Below are positions 1-9,019 of a stretch of DNA of 64,000 nucleotides, in pieces. Source of the DNA: Arcuatula senhousia (Eukaryota > Mollusca > Bivalvia > Mytilida > Mytilidae); contig OZ020306.1 of NCBI GenBank assembly GCA_963971305.1, positions 58,564,686 through 58,628,685 of the forward strand, in the 5' to 3' direction. How positions within the stretch are numbered: position 1 is the stretch's first letter; each line of letters opens with the position of its first letter. Both the position numbers and the translations under genes were made by a program. The notes beneath the pieces were generated by a model that made no database searches, was not told the origin of the DNA, and was given only the letters and a program-made list of their open reading frames with translations.

Positions 1-885
1 TGGATTTCAGATTTCACCAATAAAGAGTTGGCAAAAGATAATTTACCATTTGAAAAAATTCATAACAGATTTTGCAAATATATCTTAGGAGTACATTAAA
101 AAGCCTCAAATTTTGCATCGAGATGTGAACTGGGCAGACAACCTATTATAGATTTCATTAGATACTTATCTTTGAAATATTTTATAAGACTAGAACAGCT
201 TCCATCTGATAGAATTTTAGCTGAAGCTTATAAACTAGATAGAGAACTTTTCAGAGAGGGGACAAAGTCATGGTATTCATCTATTGATTATAGTTGTAAA
301 CAAAATAATTTAGACATAAATAACCTGGAAAGTAAAAATTTAAAAGAGAAAATTAGAGTTAACCGCATTGAAAATATAAAAAATCAACTTAAAAGTTTTT
401 CTTCAGTAAATTCTGACTCAAAACTAAATTTTTTCTCGTTTTGTTACTCAGATTTTTCTATCCAAAACTATCTAGAATTTAACCTTCCAAAGTCTGTATA
501 TAAAAACTTAGCTAAATTAAGAATTAGTGCTCATCCACTTTTAATTGAAAAAGGCAGATACCATAGGCCAAAAATACCACGTAATGATAGAAAGTGTCAA
601 AAATGCAATGTAATTGATGACGAACAACATTTTATACTATATTGTAAAAAATTTTCAGATTTAAGAGAAGAACTTTTTAAAAACCTAAACATAGACCCCT
701 CTCAACTACAAACAACTGAAAAGAAATCTCAAACGTATGCATATTATATGTTATGTACTATTGTTTTAATATCTGTTCATTGTGTGGAAGATGTCAAATT
801 TATTGATTTTCCAATGAAAATATCTGTATCTGTAAAAAGGCTATATATATATAAATATAAAGCCCATAATAAACAGTGCAAATGA
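1..885 (+). pseudogene. LINE retrotransposon, C-terminal part of ORF2-like protein
   Basis: The frame runs from the window edge to a stop at 883-885, with one in-frame stop at 97-99. It ends in a Cys/His cluster (CQKC, then HFILYC; pattern C-x2-C, H-x4-C) that sits at the C-terminus of many invertebrate LINE proteins after the reverse transcriptase. Upstream, the FEKIHNRFCKYILG-type segment followed by the LRISAHPL block also fits the region after the RT domain in molluscan LINEs. The RT itself would lie outside the window. The internal stop and the lack of an RT make it a dead copy. The clade (CR1-like or related) cannot be fixed from this part. Confidence 0.7.
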
Positions 886-1295
886 CACACAATTTCTTTA
901 TAATCAATAGCTGTCTGACAACAAATATATGATAAAACACAGTCCCATGAATATGCCAGGATTTTATCTTCTTCTTTTGCCAGGTTTGTGAGCATATTAT
1001 TAACTGTCTTGATACAATGAGTAAACTTGTATGTCACATCATAGTCACATGTACATCATGTATATTTGAAGTTTATTTAAACCAAATTGAGGGTCCCGAA
1101 CGAGGCATACAAAACATAAATTATATAATTATACTGTAACTTGGGGTACTTTTGTCAAAAGAATAAATGACGCATGACTTGTCATTCAAATCTATCTTTG
1201 TCTTTCTGTGATTCCTTTATTAAAAACAAACAATATTAATTTTTGTGTGTTTGATTACTTAGATATAAACATGATATCTGGTCCTGAACTTTATA
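886..1295. other. AT-rich sequence with no recognised feature
   Basis: This stretch lies between the LINE end and a PLE fragment. I see no coding frame, RNA gene or terminal repeat. It may include the LINE 3' untranslated region. Confidence 0.4.
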
Positions 1296-1800
1296 AGAGA
1301 AGCAGACGTACCAATGGGGTATCCGAATGTCAAAAGTCCGAAAGGGCAGAGACAAAACCAGTTAACACCAACAAGAACGGGACTAAAACAGACAACATGT
1401 AAAACATGGAAACACAAAATATTGAATGTCAATCAACAACGCGAACTCAAGTCGAAACAAGAGTAACTCAGGTGCTCCGGAAGAGTAAGCAGTTCTTGCT
1501 TGCTATAGCACACCCGTCGCGTTCCCTATAGTCTATTAAGAGGGTCAAATCCGGTAAAGGAAGACAAAACAAAACCCTACGATGAACCAACATCTGCACT
1601 CATCTGAGAGATCAAAATCCCATATTTGTCTATAAGTGCATGATGGCTTCCGTAAATTTCTTAAGTGAAGACAGCAACCGAGGAGCAACATAACCAAGTG
1701 TGAGCAAGTATTGCGTCAGACGTGTCGCTCTGCTAAGGTAATCGATGTAAGTCCCGCACGCTCTGGAGTAACGAATCGAGATACGTAAACTCGAAAAGCT
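1296..1800 (-). mobile_element. Penelope-like element, 3' fragment
   Basis: On the minus strand this matches, with substitutions, the end of the reverse-transcriptase ORF and the 3' untranslated region of the PLE at 53148-54078. Shared parts are the SRATRLTQ and GYVAPRLLSSLKKF codons and the distal UTR that ends next to GGTACC. Related copies lie at 48474-48898 and 58790-59297. The 5' part is missing, as expected for a 5'-truncated retrotransposed copy, and the coding part has frameshifts. The upstream end abuts a SINE 5' fragment. Confidence 0.75.
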
Positions 1801-1870
1801 GGGGGCCCGGGAGGCCAATAGGCCCGCAGCAGCGCTAAGCTTGTCGGTAAAAATCCACTAAAGAGCGTCT
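1801..1870 (+). mobile_element. SINE 5' fragment (older subfamily)
   Basis: This begins with the GGGGCCCGGG head of the window's main SINE and continues through the GCAGCAGCGCTAAGC variant, which is shared with the divergent copy at 9629-10148 and not with the young copies. Only the first ~70 bp of the element are present. Having only the 5' end is unusual for target-primed retrotransposition, which normally leaves 3' ends. Confidence 0.65.
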
Positions 1871-3683
1871 AAAACAATATAAAACCCGACATACCTGACA
1901 GTAGGTATGACAAGACCCAAACCATAAAGAAAATTTACACAAAAACCTATTGGAACACACGCATTCATCTACAGCAAAAAGTATTGCGAGTACGGAGAAA
2001 TTTGTTTTTGGACGATCTAATCCGAAAAATAAACTGTATTATATCAATTTCTTTATAGAAGGTTGTAGGACATATTTCCACACACTTAAAACAAAAGACA
2101 GAAGAACAAAAGAGAACAGAATGGAAAGGACAAAAAAGAGCAAAGAAAAAGACAAAGAAAGTCATCTGTAAGTATAAAAGCAGAATGGTGCCCACAGTTG
2201 TTTCTTTAAATCAGTGGTGGATTCAGAGGGTGCGTACGCCCCTCTTTAATTGAAAATGTTTATATTTTTCTGTATAAAATTAACCAAGCAACTTTAAATT
2301 TTCATCAAAATCTGACATTTTTAGCAATTACGTCCCCCTTTCACGGATCCTTCTTTGAATTAAATATATTTAAGATGATTTGGAGTTATATATCCGAGCG
2401 TCTTTTTCCGAAATCTTGCAAGTATTTAGTCTGCATGCTTTTCATTGAAAATGACTTTAAATAGCACAGGAGAAGGAACATTTAATTAATTTTTATTCTT
2501 TTTTATTTAATTAAATGAAGTTAATAAAACATAAATATAACAAAAGAAAATTAACACTTTCTGAAAAGTTCTAATTTCAAGGGAGATAACTGGCGACAAA
2601 TTTCTCAAACCGTAAGCCTAAGTTTTTTCATGTTTTTCAAATGATAGTATACATGTGTTGTCATTTGTGAAATTCAACTAAAATAAAATTGGTTTCTAGC
2701 TAACAATGATGCTGAAAACTCTTTCTCAGAATGCAAATAAATGGGGGTCATTACCCCCATTTTTGCATTTTCAATATTTAGTTATGAAAGTTTTGTTCTA
2801 CAAAATGAACAAAAAAATCTGATACCCGAACCACCTTTAATCATTGCCAATTCAATCACTTATTATGTAGAGATATAATTTTAAACAATACTACAGTAAG
2901 TCAAAAACATTCGAGCTCTCGACATGCCTTTTTCTGTATTTTTTTCAATTTAATGGAAAATTTGTATGTTCACGTCAACCATTTAGTTGACGAGAGGGTT
3001 ACGGTACATTGTTATAAAAAAATGTTTGTAATTAAGCTTAATAATTCATTATGTGTGTACAAAGTTTCATGAGGATATCAAAATTTTATATCCTTTATTG
3101 AAATGTACAGACGGACACACCATTAAATGTTCCCGCTCCTTAATGCTTTGTGGGATATTATATTTTTCGACAATTTCCTTAGCAGTCAATGTTTTAAAAC
3201 AAACGGCAGAATAGATTTGATTAACTTTTGTCCTGCGGACTTGTTGAGCTTTGAGTGACCGTTTAACTTGAAGGGTCCTTGGTCATGTTTCTGAAAATAT
3301 TTTGAAACTGATTTTTATGAACAGAATACTTTGATAGCAGTGGTTAACATAGTTAAGAAAAAATATTCTGAAAGGATTTCTGTCATATAAAATACAAAAT
3401 ATTGCTTCAACGGAAACAATATTTTTTTCTCGCCACCTTTGAAAATGTTTTTTTCTTCTCATTCAATTTCCATGGTCTGTCACTTGAGACCATTTCAGAA
3501 TAAAGCTGATATAATAATATCTGTTAGAAAAGTAAGGCACGGTCAGAAATGTAGTTAAAATTTATAGCTAACTTCAATTACATCTAATAATACTGTACAG
3601 TAGGACAAGAAAACGAAATGAAAATTCCATATAAAAATGAACTGTATTAAAACTTACCTATTCATTTATTTTCTTTATTGTTT
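1871..3683. other. Intergenic or intronic sequence, possible MITE start
   Basis: No supported gene. CAGTGGTGGATTCAGAGGG at 2212 resembles the CAGTGGCGGATCC termini of hAT-like MITEs, and a weak partner (CCCCCTTTCACGGATCC) lies near 2334. This is suggestive only. The rest is AT-rich. The last ~25 bases form a polypyrimidine tract and an AG splice acceptor for the exon that follows. Confidence 0.35.
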
Positions 3684-3695
3684 TAGGCTAGGATC

Positions 3696-4188
3696 GTCCC
3701 GTGCGGGGCCCGGGTGGCGAATAGGCCCGCAGCAGAGCCTAGCTTGTCGTAAGAGGCGACTAAGGGTCTTGGGATTCTGACGTCGGGTCAGTGCTCAGCC
3801 CACAGAGCGACCAAGTGTGTACCCTAGGTGGCTGAATAGGGTAGCCCTCGTCCGCGGGGGTTGTCAGGTCTATAATACGGAAACCCTGACCGCCGACCAT
3901 AGTGGGCCAACGTGTGTGAAGAGTGCCACGCTTCATGCACGTAAAAGACCCCTTTGTGGACCGCCCAGTAGTGCACCACATAGGCTAAATTTTCCGACCC
4001 TACCCACCTCTCCCCTTTTTCCTGTGGTTCTTCAAAATTTACCGGTCCTTTGTTTCCCACCCCATCCCCATATTTCATTTATCATCATCATTTCATGTTC
4101 ATTTTATCATCCTTTTCATGTTCATCGCCTGTAAATAACCTATATAGCGTTGCACGGGCGTAAAACACCAACTCACTCACTCACTCAC
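3696..4188 (+). mobile_element. SINE copy 1, full length, with 12-bp TSD
   Basis: This is a 493-bp copy of the window's most frequent short element. It starts at the GC-rich TCCCGTGCGGGG head and ends in an (ACTC)n tail. The target duplication TAGGCTAGGATC is at 3684-3695 and again at 4189-4200. TGGCGAATAGG near the 5' end loosely resembles a pol III A box; a clear B box is not visible. The variable TSD length across copies (12-14 bp) and the simple-repeat 3' tail indicate LINE-driven target-primed insertion. It is nearly identical to copy 2. Confidence 0.85.
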
Positions 4189-4342
4189 TAGGCTAGGATC
4201 AGGCGTCGTGCTATCTTAAATACTAGCAAGAATATAGACCAGAATGACAAGATAAAGTTGTTTTCCATCTTGGAAAACAACAACTTTATTTCTTCAGAGG
4301 AAAGCGAGGAGGTCAGTGGTTCTGACTCTGATGATGAAAAGA

Positions 4343-4835
4343 GTGAGTGAGTGAGTGAGTTGGTGTTTTACGCCCGTGCAACGCTATATAGGTTATTTAC
4401 AGGCGATGAACATGAAAAGGATGATAAAATGAACATGAAATGATGATGATAAATGAAATATGGGGATGGGGTGGGAAACAAAGGACCGGTAAATTTTGAA
4501 GAACCACAGGAAAAAGGGGAGAGGTGGGTAGGGTCGGAAAATTTAGCCTATGTGGTGCACTACTGGGCGGTCCACAAAGGGGTCTTTTACGTGCATGAAG
4601 CGTGGCACTCTCCACACACGTTGGCCCACTATGGTCGGCGGTCAGGGTTTCCGTATTATAGACCTGACAACCCCCGCGGACGAGGGCTACCCTATTCAGC
4701 CACCTAGGGTACACACTTGGTCGCTCTGTGGGCTGAGCACTGACCCGACGTCAGAATCCCAAGACCCTTAGTCGCCTCTTACGACAAGCTAGGCTCTGCT
4801 GCGGGCCTATTCGCCACCCGGGCCCCGCACGGGAA
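4343..4835 (-). mobile_element. SINE copy 2, full length, inverted, with 13-bp TSD
   Basis: Same element as copy 1 but on the opposite strand, 154 bp downstream. The TSD GATGATGAAAAGA is at 4330-4342 and 4836-4848. It shares with copy 1 variants not seen in the other copies (for example CGACCC where others have CGCCCC). The different TSDs show two separate insertions. Confidence 0.85.
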
Positions 4836-5178
4836 GATGATGAAAAGACCGCCCAGTTTGTAAGGAAGACTCTGCCATGGCGGTCAGACTATGTGAACCA
4901 ATGGTTCGAATATTTAGACAAAAAGGCATAAAAAAAGACAATCAGGAAAGATGGGAGGTGCTGCATGTCGGCCAAGGTCGAAGACAACAATTCAGAGCAG
5001 TAGAGAAGAGCCAGTGAGTCCCCCAGCCTTTGCCATTAGGCCTTTTCATGATTGTGATGAGGAATCAGACTGATGGGTTAGATTAAGTTTCGTATTGCTG
5101 TCTAGTGTTAAAATAATGTGCTGTACCTATAATTTATGTTACACGTAGCAACAACCCTAAAAGTGTTATTTGGTTTTC

Positions 5179-5184
5179 AATAAA
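5179..5184 (+). terminator. Polyadenylation signal AATAAA
   Basis: A canonical AATAAA lies about 250 bp after the stop codon of the split terminal exon. It supports the reading of 3687-4931 as a last exon with a 3' untranslated region. Confidence 0.5.
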
Positions 5185-5332
5185 AGTTAATATATAAAAT
5201 ACAATTGCTTGCATCAAAATATGTAGGAATTCTACCTATACTATACTTGCACTTTATTTATAAACCATGCAGTAATATACCACTGTAAATGGATTTTAAG
5301 GTCTTGTCTAAAGAAGTGTCACACAACTTTTC

Positions 5333-5800
5333 AGCTCACCTTACCCAAAGGGTCATGTGAGCTATTGCCATCACTTTGTGTCCGTCGTCCGTCCGTTCGT
5401 TAGCTTTTCAAGCATTTACTGCTCTGACACCATAATTCCAACAACAATCAAACTTGGTAAATGTGTTTATTGACATGAGTGCTTCAAAACAATTGATCAA
5501 CATTTGATCTGCGTACACTGGTACATTAACCAGCATCAAAAGCTTTTATAGAAAACCATTACAGAGTTGACACGCATTATAGTTGTATATTTTTACTTCT
5601 ATTTTCAGGTGGTTAATTTGGGTTCCAATTTGACATAACAGGTTTTATTTTTCTATCACAACTTCTTGGCTAGACATTTTAGTGATTTTAATATAGATTC
5701 AGAGATACAAACACTTAAATCATAGATCTGGTACACATATAAATTCTCACATTTAAGTCACTGCTTCCTTGAACTCAATAATTGTTATCTATTTATATAA
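5333..5800 (+). mobile_element. F-type palindrome-headed repeat, 5' part
   Basis: It opens with an imperfect hairpin (AGCTCACC ... CATGTGAGCT, 5333-5363), followed by GCCATCACTT and a CGTCCGT tract, the same opening as the F element at 35216. The 3' terminus is not identifiable, so the end is approximate. Confidence 0.55.
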
Positions 5801-5835
5801 CCTTTTTCATCATAGGGACGAAATTCGGGTTAAAG

Positions 5836-6007
5836 GGGATTTTTTTTCATCCACGTGTAAGTTCCGGAAGTTGTGAGTTATGTCTGAATCTATTGGCAAT
5901 GGCATTCGAAATTCAGCTTCTGTAGCAGAGGAGGAAGTTTCCGTGTCAGAATAGGACATAACGCAAATGGGTAATGCTATAGGCCCGTGATAGCATTGAC
6001 AGGAAAC
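5836..6007. repeat. Rearranged relic of the 47.7-kb locus
   Basis: 5836-5879 matches 47672-47716 in the same orientation, but 5884-6007 matches 47753-47873 in inverted orientation. The inverted part carries, on the minus strand from an ATG at 5957-5959, the same N-terminus (MSYSDTET, then ATEAEFR and PLPIDS) as the ORF at 47800-48189. A piece of the same unknown gene or element was therefore copied here and one segment flipped. Confidence 0.7.
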
Positions 6008-6370
6008 CTAATGTTAAACATAATTCAAATTTAATAGATCACTTATATTTTCTTTCTTTTTCGGGGGTTATAATTAACTACACGTACATTTTCCAATTAT
6101 AATTTATGTTGACATGGCCTTAGGAGTCTAGGTTATGGTGAAGTTTATATAACGTTACATTTATGCATGTATTGTTCAGCAGACCATATTTTCGGTAAAC
6201 TGGGTTATGCCATTAATTAATAGAAATCCTTAGTATTTGCAATCATAGCACGAGTCGACTTATCTTATCAACATAATCAAAAGAATGAATAAAAACCGTT
6301 TTTTACAAACTAAAAAAGCAAAAAGTTTATAAAAAATATATATTTTATGATCCCTAAGCACCTATTTTTT
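6008..6370. other. AT-rich sequence, nothing recognised
   Basis: No coding frame, RNA gene or terminal repeat is visible between the relic and the next F-type fragment. Confidence 0.4.
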
Positions 6371-6700
6371 AGCTAACCTTGTGAGCTTTTGCCATCACTT
6401 AACGTCCGTCGTCTGTCGTTCAACTTTTCAAAACTCTTCTTCTCTGAAACCGCTTAGTCAAATGTAATGAAACTTGCTAGGGTTGTTCTGTAGTATGTCC
6501 TCTACAAAATTATCGTTAGAATTTTTGATTCCACAAAAAACATGGCCGCCATGGCTAAAAATAGAACATAGGGGTAAATTGCAGTTTTTGCAAATTACTC
6601 AAAAACAGTAATAATTATTAAATATGTTTCTTCTAAAACAATTAGTAAATTTTCAAGAAGTTGTGGTGCAGACACTAATGAGCTATATTACTACAAGCAC
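6371..6700 (+). mobile_element. F-type repeat fragment
   Basis: A degenerate head (AGCTAACC ... GTGAGCT) is followed by GCCATCACTT, a CGTCCGTCG tract, and the body block with ATGGCCGCCATGGC and AATAGAACATAGGGG, which is also present in the F element at 35400-35460. It is truncated on the right, beside the exon at 6740. Confidence 0.6.
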
Positions 6701-6739
6701 ACCATTTTCATCAGAAGGTTTGAATACTTAATGAAAAAA

Positions 6740-7597
6740 TCAAAGCTGTCGAAACGCCAGATCTATAATATATTCTTCACGTTTGTGATCAGAAGAACGC
6801 ATTTGAAATAACGTTTTATCATCCACACTTTCTGGTACAGCATCAACAATTAGGCAAATTTGATCACTGGAAGAAGGTGCCTCGATAGTGTTTAACATTT
6901 GGTTGAGAGAAATTTCTTCCATTACTGGTCCCGTGCGGGGCCCGGGTGGCGAATAGGCCCGTAGCAGAGCCTAGCTTGTCGTAAGAGGCGACTAAGGATC
7001 TTGGGATTCTGACGTCAGGTCAGTGCTCAGCTCACAGAGCGACCAAGTGTGTACCTTAGGTGGCTGAATAGGGTAGCCCTCGCCCGCGGGGGTTGTCAGG
7101 TCTATAATACGGAAACCCTGACCGCCGACCATAGTGGGCCAACGTGTGTGGAGAGTGCCACGCTTCATGCACGTAAAAGACCCCTTTGTGGACCGTCAAG
7201 TAGTGGACCACATAGGCTAAATTTTCCGCCCCTACCCATCTCTCCCCTTTTCCTGTGGTTCTTCAAAATTTACCGTTCCTATTGTGAAAAAATAAATAAA
7301 TGCACTACAAATGCAGTAATTGGAGTGTATGTATTTGGGGCGTTACTTACCAATTAGTATTTTTGCGCCTTCTTTATTACGGATTTTCAAGTAATTTTGC
7401 GATGTTTGTAACCAAACACAATTATAAATACAGTGAAAAAAATTAGTCTCAGGTTCTACTGTTAATTCGGCATCTTTTAGCAATGCCAGAAGAGAATAAA
7501 TATTGAGACAATGAAATTGAAAATATGTTTTTCTTCGAATCCCAGGTATTTTTCGCAAATTAAATCTGTAGTTTTTAGTTGGCTGAGAAAAAAACAT
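6740..7597 (-). CDS. Possible two-exon gene, unrecognised
   Basis: Reading the minus strand, an ATG at 7595-7597 (AAAATG context) opens a frame to 7351, where G|GTAAGT gives a consensus splice donor. The next open block begins at 6924 after an AG at 6925-6926, and the phase fits: the leftover G plus TA makes a codon and the frame continues to a stop at 6740. The result would be roughly 144 residues in two exons, with no domain I recognise. SINE copy 3 (6929-7280) lies in the intron, opposite in orientation and only ~5 bp from the acceptor. The matching phase is the main support; RNA evidence would decide. Confidence 0.4.
6929..7280 (+). mobile_element. SINE copy 3, 3'-truncated
   Basis: It has the intact TCCCGTGCGGGG start and a clear match through ~350 bp, then breaks off before the tail. 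No target duplication is visible. It sits in the putative intron of the minus-strand gene, between a pyrimidine-rich stretch and the acceptor AG. Confidence 0.8.
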
Positions 7598-7798
7598 TTT
7601 GACAAGAACAATTATAATGTGAAAAGCGTAGAGATCAATGTACTCTTAGAAGGAGAAATAACAACAGAGGAGGATTCACCTTAAAATGCAATAAGAATAA
7701 AAAATATATTTTATGTTTAAATACAGTTTTTCGACAAAGGTCAAACTGTATGTAGGGAGACGCGAACCTCCAAGCAACGATAGGAGGTTTATAATCAA

Positions 7799-8288
7799 TG
7801 AGTGAGTGAGTGAGTTGGTGTTTTACGTCCGTGCAACGCTATATAGGTTATTTACAGGCGATGAACATGAAAGGGATGATAAAATGAACATGAAATGATG
7901 ATGATAAATGAAATATGGGGTGGGGTGGGAAACAAAGGACCGGTAAATTTTGAAGAACCACAGAAAAAGGGGAGAGGTGGGAAGGGGCGGAAAATTTAGC
8001 CTATGTGGTGCACTACTGGGCGGTCCACAAAGGGGTCTTTTACGTGCATGAAGCGTGGCACTCTCCACACACGTTGGCCCACTATGGTCGGCGGTCAGGG
8101 TTTCCGTATTATAGACCTGACAACCCCCGCGGACGAGGGCTACCCTATTCAGCCACCTAGGGTACACACTTGGTCGCTCTGTGGGCTGAGCACTGACCCG
8201 ATGTCTGAATCCCAAGACCCTTAGTCGCCTCTTACGACAAGCTAGGCTCTGCTTCGGGACTATTCGCCACCCGGGCCCCGCACGGGAC
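7799..8288 (-). mobile_element. SINE copy 4, full length, with 13-bp TSD
   Basis: A complete ~490-bp copy. The TSD GGTTTATAATCAA is at 7786-7798 and 8289-8301. It belongs to the young subfamily with the TGAG/ACTC simple-repeat tail. Confidence 0.85.
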
Positions 8289-8389
8289 GGTTTATAATCA
8301 AAATCAATAAAATAAGTAGGTTGGTTAAACCACACATAAAAGGTAAAAATATCAAATATAAAACTAATATAAATTAATAAAGAATACAT

Positions 8390-8990
8390 CTAAAATCTAA
8401 AAAGACCAAATTTTCGGCTTTCAGCCTTCGTCGGGGGCAGAGCAAAGAAACAAATCACGACCGCCACGGTCTGAGGACAACCAACAAGTGAATATAGTAA
8501 AAAGTGTTCACTCGATAAAAACAACCACGTCATCATCACCCAAATCCTGAACCGAGCAATATAACAATAGGCCAAATCATACCCAAAGATTCAAATTAAG
8601 TAAATTACTGAGAAATGATTTGATTTTTGACATTGATGCCGAAAGGACGTGCTGTTCCCAGGAATTTTATTATTCTCTGCTCCAGGAACTGTCTTTGTTT
8701 CTCGCCGTGATGGGTTTGAAGCAGAACCGTGACTTGCATATCTTTTATACTGTGGCCGGACCCTCGAAAATGCTCCCAAACTGGACATTCAGTATCTCTG
8801 GTGACACTGTTTTTGTGTTCCACAAAACGGTCCCCGAGTCTCCGACAAGTTTCACCAACATAAACCATTGTCAATATTTGCATCAACTGATGTTAATTGA
8901 TGAGGGTGTAGAAATTTAACATCTTCACAAACATTGTCTCTGTGCCTTAGAACAATGCCTACGGATAGGCGCACACCCCTAATTAATATA
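8390..8990 (-). pseudogene. GIY-YIG endonuclease fragment of a Penelope-like element
   Basis: On the minus strand, 8886-8605 encodes YVGETCRRLGDRFVEH, then HFRGSGHSIKDM and EQRIIKFLGTARPFGIN. This is the second half of the GIY-YIG domain found in endonuclease-bearing PLEs: the YVGET strand, the Arg helix, the catalytic-Glu region and the terminal LGT..P.GIN block. The first GIY strand is lost or shifted in frame. Downstream (8450-8400) lies a hairpin GGC...GCC followed by GAAAA in the 3' region, which recurs in another form at 62.7 kb. No reverse transcriptase is attached. The domain normally nicks DNA to prime retrotransposition. Confidence 0.7.
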
Positions 8991-9019
8991 TCATCCAAAA
9001 CATGAAGGAGCTATTTGGC

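Larger units (their letters stand above)
3687..4931 (+). pseudogene. Terminal exon of an unrecognised gene, split by two SINEs
   Basis: A pyrimidine-rich tract ends in AG at 3685-3686, a good splice acceptor. If the two SINEs and one copy of each target duplication are ignored, a single frame runs over 3687-3695, 4201-4342 and 4849-4928, with a stop at 4929-4931. The encoded tail has a Ser/Glu/Asp-rich acidic stretch (EESEEVSGSDSDDE) followed by a basic-aromatic stretch (RKTLPWRSDYVNQWFEYLD). I do not recognise the family with certainty. A PWRS-type C-terminus recurs, as I remember it, in multi-copy invertebrate proteins, so this could itself be element-derived. A polyadenylation signal follows at 5179. 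With both SINEs present the exon cannot encode the original tail, hence pseudogene. Confidence 0.55.

Noticed and set aside
3760..4771. ORFs of 73-105 codons recurring on both strands at each SINE
   Set aside because: They repeat with every SINE copy on either strand and have no start context or homology; they are shadows of the GC-rich SINE.
8620..8919. 99-codon plus-strand ORF
   Set aside because: It is the opposite strand of the GIY-YIG fragment, which has recognisable domain motifs.
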